Shown: piece after piece, positions 35,460 through 45,879 of the stretch
Layout: each line of letters begins with the position of its first letter
How positions within the stretch are numbered: the stretch's first letter is position 1
DNA from: Shinella zoogloeoides
Lineage (GTDB): Bacteria > Pseudomonadota > Alphaproteobacteria > Rhizobiales > Rhizobiaceae
DNA length: 64,000 bases
Assembly: GCF_022682305.1 (NCBI RefSeq)
Contig: NZ_CP093528.1
Span: forward strand, 1,935,501-1,999,500
Direction: 5' to 3'
Translations under genes and position numbers: made by a program
The notes under the pieces: model-generated
Told to the model about the DNA's origin: nothing
Databases searched by the model: none
The model's input: the letters and a program-made list of their open reading frames with translations, nothing else

Positions 35460-36833
35460 TCAGCCGTTCACGACCATGCGCTTCTCGTCGCGGCCGCCCT
35501 TCATGCGCTCGGCAAGAAGGAAGGCGAGTTCCAGCGCTTGGTCGGCATTGAGACGCGGGTCGCAATGCGTGTGGTAGCGGTCGGCAAGGTCGTCGCCCGA
35601 AAGCGCCCGTGCGCCGCCCGTGCATTCCGTCACGTCGTTGCCGGTCATCTCGATATGGATGCCGCCCGGATGCGTGCCTTCTGCGCGGTGGATCTGGAAG
35701 AAGCTCTCCACTTCCGACAGGATCCGCTCGAAGGGGCGGGTCTTGTAGTTGTTGAGCGTGATCGTGTTGCCGTGCATCGGATCGCAGGACCAGACGACCT
35801 TCTTGCCTTCCCGCTCGACAGCGCGGATGAGGCGCGGCAGGTGTTCGGCGACCTTGTCGTGGCCGAAGCGGCAGATCAGCGTCAGGCGGCCGGCCTCGTT
35901 CTGCGGGTTCAGGAGGTCGATCAGTTCCAGCAGGCCATCGCCGGTCAGCGACGGGCCGCACTTGAGACCGATCGGGTTCTTGATGCCGCGGCAGTATTCG
36001 ATATGCGCATGGTCGGGCTGGCGTGTACGATCGCCGATCCATATCATGTGGCCGGACGTCGCGTACCAGTCGCCCGAGGTCGAATCGACGCGGGTCAGCG
36101 CCTGCTCGTAACCGAGCAGCAGCGCCTCATGGCTGGTGAAGAAGTCCGTCTCGCGCAGGTTCGCGTGGTTCTCCGAGGTGATGCCGATGGCCTTCATGAA
36201 GTCCATGGTCTCGGAAATCCGGTCGGCGAGCTTGCGGTAGCGCTCGGCCTGCGGCGAATCCTTGACGAAACCGAGCATCCACTGGTTCACGTTGTCGAGA
36301 TTGGCGTAGCCGCCCATCGCAAAAGCGCGCAGCAGGTTCAGCGTCGCGGCCGACTGGCGGTAAGCCATGATCTGGCGTTCCGGGTTCGGAATGCGGGCCT
36401 CTTCGGTGAATTCGATGCCGTTGATGATATCGCCGCGGTAGGACGGCAGCGATACATCGCCCTGCTTCTCGATGCCCGAGGAACGCGGCTTGGCGAACTG
36501 GCCGGCAATACGGCCGACCTTGACCACCGGCTGCTGGGCGCCGAAGGTCAGCACCACGGCCATCTGCAGGAAGGCGCGGAAGAAGTCGCGGATCGTGTCG
36601 GCGCCGTGCTCGGCGAAGCTCTCGGCGCAGTCGCCACCCTGAAGCAGGAAGCCCTTGCCCTCGGCCACGTTCGCAAGCGCCGTCTTGAGGCGGCGTGCCT
36701 CACCGGCGAAGACGAGCGGCGGAAATTTCGCAAGGCGCTCTTCGGTCGCCGCCAGCGCGGCGAGATCTGGGTAATCCGGAACCTGCTGGATGGGCTTCTG
36801 CCGCCAGCTGCTCGGCGTCCAATTCTGTGCCAT
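35460..36833 (-). CDS. aroF: class II 3-deoxy-7-phosphoheptulonate (DAHP) synthase
   Basis: A 457-residue plant/Mycobacterium-type (class II) DAHP synthase, which condenses erythrose-4-phosphate with PEP at the entry to the shikimate pathway. Family features are [14 protein letters not shown] at the N terminus, [14 protein letters not shown] with a metal-ligand cysteine, RYWxx-type substrate residues in [11 protein letters not shown], and the metal ligands in [20 protein letters not shown] and HTHCDPRLN. Starts GTG 36842 and ATG 36833 are both possible; ATG with AGGTGA is preferred. Terminator just downstream. Regulation by tryptophan cannot be read from sequence. Confidence 0.94.
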   Translation of the reverse strand: MAQNWTPSSWRQKPIQQVPDYPDLAALAATEERLAKFPPLVFAGEARRLKTALANVAEGKGFLLQGGDCAESFAEHGADTIRDFFRAFLQMAVVLTFGAQQPVVKVGRIAGQFAKPRSSGIEKQGDVSLPSYRGDIINGIEFTEEARIPNPERQIMAYRQSAATLNLLRAFAMGGYANLDNVNQWMLGFVKDSPQAERYRKLADRISETMDFMKAIGITSENHANLRETDFFTSHEALLLGYEQALTRVDSTSGDWYATSGHMIWIGDRTRQPDHAHIEYCRGIKNPIGLKCGPSLTGDGLLELIDLLNPQNEAGRLTLICRFGHDKVAEHLPRLIRAVEREGKKVVWSCDPMHGNTITLNNYKTRPFERILSEVESFFQIHRAEGTHPGGIHIEMTGNDVTECTGGARALSGDDLADRYHTHCDPRLNADQALELAFLLAERMKGGRDEKRMVVNG

Positions 36834-36962
36834 TTCACTCACCTGTCCTGAAGCGTCCGCAAGCCGGCGAACGCCACTCCTTTTTGAAGATGCGGGCTTA
36901 TAAACCGTTAGATGGGTCTTGCATAGCCGCAGTTCCAGCGAACGGCTATTCCAAATACGCCG

Positions 36963-38351
36963 TCACACCCGCTGTCCGTTACGCACGCGATAGCTCGGCT
37001 GGTACATGGTCACCAGCTCCTCCGTCGCCGTCGGATGCACGGCCATGGTGCGGTCGAAATCGTCCTTGGTGACGCCGGCCTTCAGCGAGATGCCGAGGAG
37101 CTGCGCCATCTCGCCGGCCTCGTGGCCGAGGATATGCGCGCCGACCACCTTGCGGTCCGCCGCATTGACGACGAGCTTCATGATCGTCTTCTCCTGCCGC
37201 CCCGAAAGCGTCGCCTTCATCGGCCGGAATTCGGCGCGGTAGATTTCGAGATCGTCGAACACCTTCGCCGCTGCCTCCTCGCTAAGGCCCACGGTGCCGA
37301 TTTCCGGCTGCGAGAAGACGGCGGTGGCGATGAGATCGTGGTCGGGCGAGACCGGCTTGCCACGGAACTCCGTCTCGATGAAGCACATGGCCTCGTGGAT
37401 CGCGACGGGCGTGAGCTGCACGCGGTCGGTCACGTCGCCGAGCGCGAAGATGCCGGGCACGTTGGTGCGCGAATAGTCGTCGACGAGGATCGCGCCCCGC
37501 TCGTTCACCGCGACGCCCGCCGTCTCCAGCCCGAGGCCGCCGGTGTTGGGCACCCGGCCGAGCGCCAGCATGACCTGATCGACAGTCAGCGTCTCGCCCG
37601 CCTTGGTCCTCACGACGCGGCTCCCGCCCTCGCCTTCGGCGACGCTGGTGATGATGTCCTCGCAGACGATGCGGATGCCCTTGGCGATCATGGCCGACTG
37701 CACGCCCTGGCGCATGTCGTGGTCGAAGCGCGAGAGGATCTGCTTGCCGCGATAGATCAGCGTCGTCTCGACACCGAGGCCGTGGAAGATGTTGGCGAAC
37801 TCGACCGCGATATAGCCGCCGCCGGAAATCAGGATGGATTTCGGCAGCACCGGCAGATCGAAGGCTTCGTTCGAGCTGATGCAGAGTTCATGGCCGGGCA
37901 GATCGGCATGTGGCGTCGGGTGGCCGCCGACGGCGATCAGGATGCGCTCGGCCGTCACCAGCTCGCCCGTTGCCTTCAGCCGGACCGTGTTGGGGCCGGC
38001 CAGCTCGGCGCGGGTGGCAAGGATGGCCGCGCCGGAATTCTCCAGCCCCTTGCGATAGAGGCCTTCAAGACGCGTGATCTCCTTCTCCTTTGCGGCGACC
38101 AGCGCCGACCAGTCGAAGCGCGTCTCGCCGACCTGCCAGCCGAAGCCGGCGGCATCCTCGAAATGCTCGGGAAACTGCGAGGCATAGACATAGAGCTTCT
38201 TCGGCACGCAACCGCGGATGACGCAGGTGCCGCCGAAACGGAATTCCTCCGCAATCGCCACCTTCTTGCCCATGCCTGCCGCAAGGCGCGCGCTGCGCAC
38301 GCCGCCGGAGCCTCCGCCGATCACGAAGAGGTCGTAGTCGAATGTCGTCAT
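36963..38351 (-). CDS. gor: glutathione-disulfide reductase
   Basis: A 462-residue flavoprotein that reduces glutathione disulfide with NADPH. FAD-binding GGGSGGVRSAR, redox pair C43-C48 in GTCVIRGCVPKK, NAD(P)-binding GGGYIAVEFANIFHGLG followed by the basic patch YRGKQILSRFD, second FAD motif IFALGDVTD, and the active-site HPTATEE near the C terminus are all present. The start at 38351 has AGGAGA upstream. It lies upstream of the DAHP synthase gene on the same strand, with a 120-base gap. Confidence 0.95.
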   Translation of the reverse strand: MTTFDYDLFVIGGGSGGVRSARLAAGMGKKVAIAEEFRFGGTCVIRGCVPKKLYVYASQFPEHFEDAAGFGWQVGETRFDWSALVAAKEKEITRLEGLYRKGLENSGAAILATRAELAGPNTVRLKATGELVTAERILIAVGGHPTPHADLPGHELCISSNEAFDLPVLPKSILISGGGYIAVEFANIFHGLGVETTLIYRGKQILSRFDHDMRQGVQSAMIAKGIRIVCEDIITSVAEGEGGSRVVRTKAGETLTVDQVMLALGRVPNTGGLGLETAGVAVNERGAILVDDYSRTNVPGIFALGDVTDRVQLTPVAIHEAMCFIETEFRGKPVSPDHDLIATAVFSQPEIGTVGLSEEAAAKVFDDLEIYRAEFRPMKATLSGRQEKTIMKLVVNAADRKVVGAHILGHEAGEMAQLLGISLKAGVTKDDFDRTMAVHPTATEELVTMYQPSYRVRNGQRV

Positions 38352-38435
38352 GTCGGGATCTCCTGCGGGCGCGTCTGGCGGGATGCCCGCCGCGCGAATC
38401 CGCCGCCGGGCCATGCACATATAGGAACAGCAAGG

Positions 38436-38501
38436 GCAAAAGGAAAAGGCCGCGTCACCGCGGCCTTGCAAAGACAGGAAAGGCGGCCCCGGGGCCGCCT
38501 T
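38436..38501 (-). terminator. two tandem terminator hairpins after the DUF2059 gene
   Basis: On the minus strand the first is a perfect GC-rich palindrome (arms AGGCGGCCCC / GGGGCCGCCT, 38481-38500). The second is AAGGCCGC / GCGGCCTT (38446-38467) followed by TTTTCCTTTT. They separate DUF2059 from gor. Confidence 0.8.
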
Positions 38502-38513
38502 CCGCGTGTCGTC

Positions 38514-39056
38514 TTACTGCTGCGGCTGCGCTTCACCGCCTTCGGCGGGCTTCGTCGCGCCGACCATCGCGTCGAGCTTCTTGCTGCTTTCGGCGCGCAG
38601 GTCGCGATCGACGCCGGTCGCCCAGATCTCGGCGGCCTTCATGATTTCGCGCGTGGCGATCGGGCCATCGGCCAGGAGCTTCTTGCCGACGGCCGAGCCG
38701 TAGAAGTCGGCGATGGCCTTCAGTTCGTCCTGCGTGAAGGTCTTGGCGTAGATGGTCGCCGCCTCCTTCTCGAGGTCGGCGCGGCGCGGCGCGAGCGAGA
38801 GCGCCTGCTCGTCGACCACGGCGTTGATCTCGGCCTCGTGATTCGGCGAGGCCTGAACGAAGGTCGACTTCACGCGCATGGCGAGGCTCGGCAGGATATT
38901 GTCGAAGCTGCTCGTCGCGCCGATGGCGTCAATGGCCGAGCGGGCGGTCTTGATCTGCTCGTCCGTGACTTCCTGCGCCTTGGCGACGCCGACAAGGCCT
39001 GCCGAAACGATGAGGGTCGCCACGAGGGTCCGGCCGAAACCAGCAAATTTGATCAT
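38514..39056 (-). CDS. DUF2059 family secreted protein
   Basis: A 180-residue protein with a signal peptide ending in AKA-Q. The helical mature domain shows the DUF2059 core, ATIYAKTFTQDELKAIADFYGSAVGKKLLADGP, and a polar Gln/Ala-rich tail. The role is unknown; family members are periplasmic. It starts 18 bases downstream of the rpiA stop on the same strand, so the two may be cotranscribed, which is not functionally obvious. Confidence 0.88.
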   Translation of the reverse strand: MIKFAGFGRTLVATLIVSAGLVGVAKAQEVTDEQIKTARSAIDAIGATSSFDNILPSLAMRVKSTFVQASPNHEAEINAVVDEQALSLAPRRADLEKEAATIYAKTFTQDELKAIADFYGSAVGKKLLADGPIATREIMKAAEIWATGVDRDLRAESSKKLDAMVGATKPAEGGEAQPQQ

Positions 39057-39074
39057 GTCGGTCTGTGCTCCTGT

Positions 39075-39773
39075 CTATTCTTTTGCCGTCAGCGTGCGCG
39101 CACCAGCGGGTCCCGCGATGATGGCAAGCGACGCCATATTGATGAAGAGGCCGTGTTCGACGACGCCCGGTATGTCGTTGAGATTGCTTGCAAGCGCATC
39201 TGCATCAGGAATGCGGCCAAAAGATGCGTCGAGAATGTAGTGTCCACCGTCCGTCATGAAGGTGTCCGCGCCGGACATGCGCAGCGCGATTTCGCCGGAA
39301 AGCCCGAGGCGCGCGGCCACCTTCCCGATGGCGATGCGCGTGGCGACGAGACCGAACGGATTGACCTCGATCGGCAGCTTGAAGGCACCGAGCGTGTCGA
39401 CGACCTTGGTCTCGTCGGCGATCACGATCATGCGCTGCGAGGCGCTGGCGACGATCTTCTCGCGCAGCAACGCGCCGCCGCCGCCCTTGATGAGGCGCAG
39501 CCTGCCGTCCACTTCGTCGGCACCATCGATGGTGAGGTCGAGTTCCGGCAGTTCGTCGAGCGACTTCAGCGGCACGCCGAGTTCGACGCAGAGCCGCGCC
39601 GTGCGCTCGGAGGTCGGCACGCCCTCGACCCGAAGGCCGCCGGCCACCTTTTCCGCCAGTAGCCGCACGAATTCCTCGGCGGTCGAACCGGTGCCGATGC
39701 CGAGGCGCATGCCGTCTTCCACATGGGCGAGCGCGGCCTCGGCGGCCTTGATCTTCATTTCCCGGGCGTCCAT
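39075..39773 (-). CDS. rpiA: ribose-5-phosphate isomerase A
   Basis: A 232-residue cytosolic enzyme interconverting ribose-5-phosphate and ribulose-5-phosphate. Signatures: [12 protein letters not shown] (phosphate loop), [17 protein letters not shown] with catalytic acids, and [16 protein letters not shown] with the active-site lysine. Start ATG 39773 has GGGAG upstream; the longer in-frame extension lacks conservation. The phosphatase gph is divergent, about 195 bases away. Confidence 0.95.
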   Translation of the reverse strand: MDAREMKIKAAEAALAHVEDGMRLGIGTGSTAEEFVRLLAEKVAGGLRVEGVPTSERTARLCVELGVPLKSLDELPELDLTIDGADEVDGRLRLIKGGGGALLREKIVASASQRMIVIADETKVVDTLGAFKLPIEVNPFGLVATRIAIGKVAARLGLSGEIALRMSGADTFMTDGGHYILDASFGRIPDADALASNLNDIPGVVEHGLFINMASLAIIAGPAGARTLTAKE

Positions 39774-39967
39774 GCCCCAAAACTCCCTGAATGATTGCAT
39801 CCGGCGCGCGAAGCAGCCGGAATTCCGGTGAGACACTTACACGCCCTGAAACGCAAACGAAAGCCCAAAACGCCGCATCCCCGGAGGCCGACAAGCCGAT
39901 TGCAAATGCCGCCGGCATGGCATACCGAAGGTGTCCTCCCTTCCCCTATCCCCTCGCAAGGTTGCCC

Positions 39968-40642
39968 ATGTCCGCTTCTCTCGTTGTCTTCGATCTCGAC
40001 GGTACGCTCATCGATACGGCGCACGATCTCGTGGCGAGCCTCAACCATACGATCGGCCTCGAAGGCCTCGAACCGGTCGGCTTCGGCGACCTCACCTATC
40101 TGGTCGGCCATGGTGGCCTCGTGATGATCAGGCGTGCCTTCTCGCTGCGCGGCCGTGAGATCTCCGACGACGACCTCCAGCGCATGCTCGGTGTCTTCGT
40201 CGAGCATTATTCGAAGGCCATGCCGGGCGTATCCACGCCCTATCCCGGCCTGACCGATGCCATGGACCGCCTGTCCGGCGCGGGCTACCGGCTTGCCGTC
40301 TGCACGAACAAGCTGGAAGGCCTCGCCCGCCGCCTTCTCGACGGCCTCGGCCTCACCGCACGCTTCTCCGCCATCACCGGCGGCGACACCTTTACCGTAC
40401 GCAAGCCGGATGCCGAACATCTGCTCGGCACCGTGCGCCTCGCCGAGGCGGACCCTCAACGCACCGTCATGATCGGTGACAGCCTCAACGACATGCTCGT
40501 CGCCCGCAATGCCGGCGTACCGTCGATCGGCGTGCCCTTCGGCTATTCCGACGTCCCGGTCGCCGACCTCGAACCGAGCCACATCATCGCCCATTTCGAC
40601 GAGCTGACGCCCGATCTCGTGGAGCGCCTTATCGCCCGCTGA
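39968..40642 (+). CDS. gph: phosphoglycolate phosphatase-like HAD hydrolase
   Basis: A 224-residue HAD-superfamily phosphatase. Motif I FDLDGTLIDT (nucleophile and acid aspartates), motif II VCTNKLEGLA, motif III KPDAEHL and motif IV MIGDSLNDMLVARNAG are intact, with a helical cap between I and II. These features fit phosphoglycolate phosphatase (Gph), which salvages the 2-phosphoglycolate made by DNA repair. HAD specificity is hard to prove from sequence. ATG 39968 was chosen by motif position. Terminator directly after. Confidence 0.88.
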   Translation: MSASLVVFDLDGTLIDTAHDLVASLNHTIGLEGLEPVGFGDLTYLVGHGGLVMIRRAFSLRGREISDDDLQRMLGVFVEHYSKAMPGVSTPYPGLTDAMDRLSGAGYRLAVCTNKLEGLARRLLDGLGLTARFSAITGGDTFTVRKPDAEHLLGTVRLAEADPQRTVMIGDSLNDMLVARNAGVPSIGVPFGYSDVPVADLEPSHIIAHFDELTPDLVERLIAR

Positions 40643-40649
40643 AACGCGA

Positions 40650-40683
40650 AAGGGCGCGCCTAACGCAAGGCGCGCCCTTCTTT
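40650..40683. terminator. bidirectional intrinsic terminator
   Basis: AAGGGCGCGCC (40650-40660) pairs perfectly with GGCGCGCCCTT (40669-40679), 8-base loop, followed by CTTT. It lies between the convergent gph and L,D-transpeptidase genes; the reverse T run is CCCTTTCG. Confidence 0.88.
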
Positions 40684-40699
40684 CAGCCCTTTGGCAAGA

Positions 40700-42580
40700 T
40701 CAGCCCTGCGCCTGCCGCGCCGCGCGTGTCGCCTCGAACGCCTTACGCATATAGTCGTCGCGGCCATAGACGTCGTCGAAATACTCGACCGCACCGTCCT
40801 TGTTCGGCCAGGCGGTGAAATAGGCGATATAGATCGGAATGTCGGCCTTCACGGGCAGCGCCCGGTTACCGCCGGCCGCGATCTCCTTGCCGACATCCGC
40901 CTCGCTGACGCCCAGCACCGCCGCCGCCATCTTGCGCGGCTCGGCAAGGCGCACGCAGCCATGGCTCAGCGCCCGCATGTCCTTCTTGAAGAAGCTCTTC
41001 GAGGGCGTGTCGTGCATGTAGATCGCATGCGTATTGGGGAAGAGGATCTTCAACTCGCCCAGCGCATTGTCGCCGCTCGGCGGCTGGCGCACGGAAACGC
41101 CGGCCGTGGAGCCGTGCCAGTTGACCGAGGACGACGGCACCGCCCGCCCGCCGACGGCCACTTCGTAGCCCATGCGATCGAGATAGGACGGGTCGTTGCG
41201 CAGCTTCGGCAGCATCTCGTTGATGATGATCGACTGCGGCACGCCCCAGTACGGGTTGACCTCGACGGTCTGCACGCGGTCCTCGAAGAAATAGGTCTGG
41301 TTCGACTTGGAGCCGACAACCGTGCGCATCGAGAACTTCTCGCGACCATCCTCGTGGTAGTAGACCATGAAAGCGGGCTGGTTGATGAAGACATGGCGCG
41401 CGCCGAGATCGACCGGCAGCCAGCGGGCCTGTTCCAGCGCCACCTCGAGCTTGGCGACCTTGTCGGCGACGGAATCGCCGCCAACCAGCTTGCGGATCGA
41501 GGCCTTGCCGACGACGCCGTCCGGCTTCAGGCCGTTTTCCTTCTGGAAGGCTTCCATGAGGGCGACCAGCTCGGGCGTATAGTCCGGCGTGCCCTTGTAG
41601 GTGGCGATAGTCACCGAATGATCGGTCTTCAGCGCGTCCGAACCGTGCCTGACGACACCCTTGATGATGTTGGCGAGTTCCGGGTTGCTCTCGCCGGGCT
41701 TGAGCAGCGTGCCCTCGGCGATGACCACGCGGTCGTCGCCACCGGTCTCGGCCCGCAGCTTCGAAAGCTCGGCCTTCAGCACGCGGAAATCGTCGTTCAA
41801 CGGCGAGCGGCTTTCCAGATAGTTCCGGATATTGCCGCTGAGCACGACGTTCTTCAGCGCCGCGACGAGGTTGACGTCCTTGCGCTTGAAGTCGTGGTAG
41901 CCGGAAATCCGGTTCGGATCGATACGACCGCGAACCGCATCCTGGACATAGGTCGCGACGGCGGAGGACAGGGCGACCTCGAAGGTGGCCAGCTCGCTGT
42001 AGCGCTTGTTCATGTCGGCGCTGTCGAAGCTGTCCGGCGGGATCTGAACCGCATAGTCCCAGGGATCGAGGCCGACGGATGCGGCGTCGGCAAGCACGGC
42101 GATGGCAGTCTTGGCCTTCTCGCTGATGCCCGTGCCGTCGATCCAGACGAGCTTCTTGTAATCGCCGTAGAACGTCTCGACCGCCTTGGCGGCGTCGGGC
42201 GTCGCACGCACGTCCACCGTGGCGAAGGCGGCGCGAATGCCGGCATCGCCCGCCGGCGCGACGTCCGTGGAAATGGAGCTGGTCACGACGGGATCGGCCA
42301 GCTTGTCGACGGCGACACGCTTCAGCGCATCGGCCTTGTAGGTATAGTAGCGCGGGCCGGTGACGCGCGGCAGGGGCTTGGCCTCCTGCTTCACCGTGGC
42401 GTTCGGCAACGAAGCGCCGCTATCGACGCCGGGGAGCGGCTCGCGCGCAGGCTCCTTCTTCTTGCCGCCACGCAGAATGTCCATCAGCGTGATGGCATTG
42501 GCAGGTGCGGCAGGCAGCGTGATGGCGGCGCAGGAAACGGCCAGCGCGGCGGCCAGCACGGCAGTCTTTGTCAGCTTCAT
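40700..42580 (-). CDS. YcbB-type L,D-transpeptidase
   Basis: A 626-residue exported enzyme that makes 3-3 peptidoglycan crosslinks, which are abundant in polar-growing Rhizobiaceae. A signal peptide ends around ANA-I. An N-terminal scaffold region follows. A peptidoglycan-binding-like segment comes next (about 330-375: YTPELVALMEAFQKENGLKPDGVVGKASIRKL). The YkuD catalytic domain carries HAIYMHDTPSKSFF and LSHGCVRL with the nucleophile cysteine at about residue 542. The YcbB-type insertion between core strands is present. It stands alone, convergent with gph. Confidence 0.92.
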   Translation of the reverse strand: MKLTKTAVLAAALAVSCAAITLPAAPANAITLMDILRGGKKKEPAREPLPGVDSGASLPNATVKQEAKPLPRVTGPRYYTYKADALKRVAVDKLADPVVTSSISTDVAPAGDAGIRAAFATVDVRATPDAAKAVETFYGDYKKLVWIDGTGISEKAKTAIAVLADAASVGLDPWDYAVQIPPDSFDSADMNKRYSELATFEVALSSAVATYVQDAVRGRIDPNRISGYHDFKRKDVNLVAALKNVVLSGNIRNYLESRSPLNDDFRVLKAELSKLRAETGGDDRVVIAEGTLLKPGESNPELANIIKGVVRHGSDALKTDHSVTIATYKGTPDYTPELVALMEAFQKENGLKPDGVVGKASIRKLVGGDSVADKVAKLEVALEQARWLPVDLGARHVFINQPAFMVYYHEDGREKFSMRTVVGSKSNQTYFFEDRVQTVEVNPYWGVPQSIIINEMLPKLRNDPSYLDRMGYEVAVGGRAVPSSSVNWHGSTAGVSVRQPPSGDNALGELKILFPNTHAIYMHDTPSKSFFKKDMRALSHGCVRLAEPRKMAAAVLGVSEADVGKEIAAGGNRALPVKADIPIYIAYFTAWPNKDGAVEYFDDVYGRDDYMRKAFEATRAARQAQG

Positions 42581-43117
42581 ATGTCGTAATCCATTCCCGT
42601 ATGAACCGCCCGTCGCGGTCTCTGGCGGCGCCCGAACCAGCAGGCCGGTAAGTTATAGGAAAGGATGGTGAATGAAAAGGAAACGCCCCTTCCCGCCGCC
42701 CCTGCCGAGCCTCACGAAACCGTTATGCCGGACCTTGAAAGGCAAGACGCGCGAGCGGGCGTAAAAATTTGAATCGATGCGGATTTTTTGCGTTCAGGCA
42801 GGTTCTCCCTGCCGCTCCTCGAAAAAATCCACAAAAAATGAGCCGCCGGTTGTGATGGAAAAAGCACAGGCCCGGCGGGACCGCCGGCTGTCTTGGGAAA
42901 CAGCCTTGCCGCGCCTAATCGATTTTACCCGAAAGTCTCGTCTCCCATTGGGGATTCCGCCCTTGCAACCGGGTCTGAGATGGGCCAGAGATTTGCGCGA
43001 TTTTTCGCGCCAGCGCGGCCCTTCTCGAACGGTCCGCGCTCGCCCGGCGTGCCGCGCCCCATGCGGCGGCATCACCGGCGGCTGGACGAAGCGCATGGGC
43101 TTAAAGCGGGAAGCAAA
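42581..43117. other. 537-bp divergent intergenic region between an L,D-transpeptidase and fumC
   Basis: No convincing gene was found. The fumC frame stays open upstream to about 42893, but that part is Arg/Pro/Ser-rich and unlike any fumarase. A GCGCGA-TTTTT-CGCGC hairpin sits near 43000. The stretch between about 42760 and 42840 is AT-richer and may hold promoters. I see no other structure. Confidence 0.5.
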
Positions 43118-44509
43118 ATGACATCGACGCGCACGGAAACGGATACATTCGGCCCCATCGAAGTGGACAACAGCCGCTATTGGGGCGCGCAGGCCCAGCG
43201 CTCGCTCGGCAACTTCAAGATCGGCTGGGAAAAGCAGCCGCTGTCCGTCGTCCGCGCCCTCGGCATCGTCAAGCAGGCCGCCGCCCGCGCCAATACGGAA
43301 CTCGGCCGCCTCGACCCCAAGCTCGCCGACGCGATCGTCGCCGCCGCGCAGGAAGTCATCGACGGCAAGCTTAACGATCACTTCCCGCTCGTCGTCTGGC
43401 AGACGGGTTCGGGCACCCAGTCGAACATGAACGCCAACGAGGTGATCTCCAACCGGGCCATCGAAATGCTCGGCGGCGTCATGGGCTCCAAGAAGCCGGT
43501 GCATCCGAACGACCACGTCAACATGAGCCAGTCGTCGAACGACACCTATCCGACGGCCATGCACATCGCCTGCGCCGAGCGCATCGTCCACGACCTCCTG
43601 CCCGCCCTGAAGCACCTGCATGCCGCGCTCGAAGCCAAGGTGAAGGCCTTCAGCCACATCATCAAGATCGGCCGCACGCACACGCAGGACGCGACCCCGC
43701 TGACCCTCGGCCAGGAATTCTCCGGCTACGCCGCCCAGGTCGCCTCCGCCATCAAGCGCATCGAGCTGACGCTGCCGGGCCTTTGCGAACTTGCCCAGGG
43801 CGGCACCGCCGTCGGCACGGGTCTCAACGCGCCGGTCGGCTTTGCCGAGAAGGTCGCCGATCACATAGCCAAGATCACCGGCATCGCCTTCACGACCGCG
43901 CCGAACAAGTTCGAAGCGCTCGCCGCCCATGACTCCATGGTCTTCTCGCACGGCGCGATCAATGCAGCCGCCGCAGCGCTCTTCAAGATCGCCAACGACA
44001 TCCGCTTCCTCGGCTCCGGCCCGCGCTCGGGCCTCGGTGAACTCGCGCTGCCGGAAAACGAACCCGGCTCGTCCATCATGCCCGGCAAGGTCAACCCGAC
44101 CCAGTGCGAAGCCCTCACCCAGGTCTGCGCCCAGGTCTTCGGCAACCACGCCTCGCTGACCTTCGCCGGCAGCCAGGGCCATTTCGAGCTGAACGTCTTC
44201 AACCCGCTGATGGCCTACAACTTCCTGCAGTCCGTCCAGCTCCTGTCGGACGCCGCGATCTCCTTCACCGACAATTGCGTCGTCGGCATCGAGGCGCGCG
44301 AGGACAATATCAAGGCCGCACTCAACCGCTCGCTGATGCTCGTCACCGCGCTCGCCCCGAAGATCGGCTACGACAACGCCGCCAAGATCGCCAAGACCGC
44401 GCACAAGAACGGCACGACGCTGCGCGAGGAGGCCGTCGGCGGCGGCTATGTCACGAACGAGGAGTTCGACGAAGTTGTACGCCCGGAAAAAATGATTATG
44501 CCGGGTTGA
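43118..44509 (+). CDS. fumC: class II fumarate hydratase
   Basis: A 463-residue oxygen-stable fumarase of the TCA cycle. Conserved blocks: [75 protein letters not shown], and the superfamily signature [11 protein letters not shown] with the catalytic serine loop. The length is standard. ATG 43118 has GGGAAG upstream and begins right before the conserved N terminus. A strong terminator follows. Confidence 0.96.
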   Translation: MTSTRTETDTFGPIEVDNSRYWGAQAQRSLGNFKIGWEKQPLSVVRALGIVKQAAARANTELGRLDPKLADAIVAAAQEVIDGKLNDHFPLVVWQTGSGTQSNMNANEVISNRAIEMLGGVMGSKKPVHPNDHVNMSQSSNDTYPTAMHIACAERIVHDLLPALKHLHAALEAKVKAFSHIIKIGRTHTQDATPLTLGQEFSGYAAQVASAIKRIELTLPGLCELAQGGTAVGTGLNAPVGFAEKVADHIAKITGIAFTTAPNKFEALAAHDSMVFSHGAINAAAAALFKIANDIRFLGSGPRSGLGELALPENEPGSSIMPGKVNPTQCEALTQVCAQVFGNHASLTFAGSQGHFELNVFNPLMAYNFLQSVQLLSDAAISFTDNCVVGIEAREDNIKAALNRSLMLVTALAPKIGYDNAAKIAKTAHKNGTTLREEAVGGGYVTNEEFDEVVRPEKMIMPG

Positions 44510-44535
44510 GGAAGATTTTCCGAATATTCCACCAG

Positions 44536-44570
44536 AAAGGCCGCAGATCGTTGGATTTGCGGCCTTTTTT
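44536..44570 (+). terminator. intrinsic terminator of fumC
   Basis: AAAGGCCGCA (44536-44545) pairs with TGCGGCCTTT (44558-44567), followed by an unbroken T run to 44570. Confidence 0.92.
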
Positions 44571-44676
44571 CCTTTCTGCTTCCCGTAACGGCAGTTACAA
44601 CCGTTAATCATTCTCAAAGCATTTTCGCCTTATTTTAGGGAATGCAAGCCAACGCGGACAAGCAGGAGAAGCCGCC

Positions 44677-45747
44677 ATGACCACGGCAGTTGCGCAGAAG
44701 GTCCAGGTGCCGGATATCGCGGCGCAGGTGACCTATGCCATGCGCATAATGAGCGTTTCTCCCATCCCGCGTAACTACGAGCTGTTCTACGAGGCCTATA
44801 TCGGCTCGAATCCCAAGCTGACGCGCGAGCTTGCCGCTCTTGGCAACAAGGCCTCGCAGGAGGAGCTGGACGAGATCGGGGCGCAGTATTTCGGCCATCA
44901 CCACGCCGCGACCTCCATCGACGGCGTCCAGTTGAAGATCGCCACCGAACTGGAAAGCCTGCTGCGCCTTCTCAAGCAGGAACAGACCTCGCTCGAAAGC
45001 TACAACAAGCTGCTCGACGAGACCTTCGTGCGCATCACGGCCAAGAACAGCACAAGCGTCGACATCATCAAGGGCGTCATCAACGTCCTCACGCAGGCAA
45101 CAGGCGACACCATCACCCAGGGCAAGGAGATGGTGGAGAACGTCACGCAGAAGTCGCGCGAGATGGAAAACGTCCGCAAGGAGCTGGACGAATACAAGCG
45201 CATCGCCAACACGGATTCGCTGACGCAACTCTCCAACCGCCGCGCCTTCGACGACAAGCTCTCGGCGATCTACAATTCCACGATGTCGCGCAACGTCACC
45301 GCGCTGATCCTGGCGGATATCGACCATTTCAAGAAGATCAACGACACCTACGGCCACCCGGTCGGCGACAAGATCCTCGCCTCCGTCGGCAGCCTGATCC
45401 GCGCCCATGTGCGCAAGGACATCCTCGTGGCGCGCACCGGCGGCGAGGAATTCGCGATGATCGTCGAAGGCAACACCGAGGAAGAGGTGATGGGCATCGC
45501 CGAGCGCATCCGCGCCGCGCTGGAGAGCACGCCCTTCAAGAATTCCAAGACCGGCGTCAATTACGGCCCGATCACCATCTCGCTCGGCTTCTGCATGGCG
45601 TCCTGGGCGGAAGGTCCCGGCGAACTCTATTCCAAGGCGGATATCGCGCTCTACTGCGCCAAGAACGGCGGGCGCAACCGGGTCGTGGTGTTCGAGGACG
45701 GCATGAAGAAGGATTTCGCCAAGAGCTGGCTTATCTATCGCAAGTAG
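44677..45747 (+). CDS. diguanylate cyclase (GGDEF)
   Basis: A 356-residue soluble diguanylate cyclase. The first ~165 residues are helical with no transmembrane segment (PRNYELFYEAYIGSNP, ELESLLRLLKQEQTSL, then a coiled region). The GGDEF domain (about 175-340) has ADIDHFKKINDTYGHPVGD and the active site RTGGEEF (GGEEF 255-259), so cyclic di-GMP synthesis is expected. The N-terminal region is like that of an orthologous rhizobial cytosolic cyclase group; its signal is unknown. A terminator follows. It is the second diguanylate cyclase in the window. Confidence 0.92.
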   Translation: MTTAVAQKVQVPDIAAQVTYAMRIMSVSPIPRNYELFYEAYIGSNPKLTRELAALGNKASQEELDEIGAQYFGHHHAATSIDGVQLKIATELESLLRLLKQEQTSLESYNKLLDETFVRITAKNSTSVDIIKGVINVLTQATGDTITQGKEMVENVTQKSREMENVRKELDEYKRIANTDSLTQLSNRRAFDDKLSAIYNSTMSRNVTALILADIDHFKKINDTYGHPVGDKILASVGSLIRAHVRKDILVARTGGEEFAMIVEGNTEEEVMGIAERIRAALESTPFKNSKTGVNYGPITISLGFCMASWAEGPGELYSKADIALYCAKNGGRNRVVVFEDGMKKDFAKSWLIYRK

Positions 45748-45766
45748 ACCGGAGCGAACCCTCCCG

Positions 45767-45800
45767 AAACGGCGCCCCAGCGGCGCCGTTTTGCGTTTTG
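45767..45800 (+). terminator. intrinsic terminator of the diguanylate cyclase gene
   Basis: AAACGGCGCC (45767-45776) pairs with GGCGCCGTTT (45782-45791), loop CCAGC, followed by TGCGTTTTG. Confidence 0.82.
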
Positions 45801-45879
45801 GCGAAGAATCCCCCTCCAAGCGCCGGCCCCGGTGGAACCACGGCGCCCCTCACGCGTTTTCGCGGCAGGAGGAGTAGCC

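Noticed and set aside
42893..43117. N-terminal extension of fumC
   Set aside because: The frame is open but encodes Arg/Pro/Ser-rich sequence not found in fumarases; ATG 43118 matches the usual N terminus and has a ribosome site.
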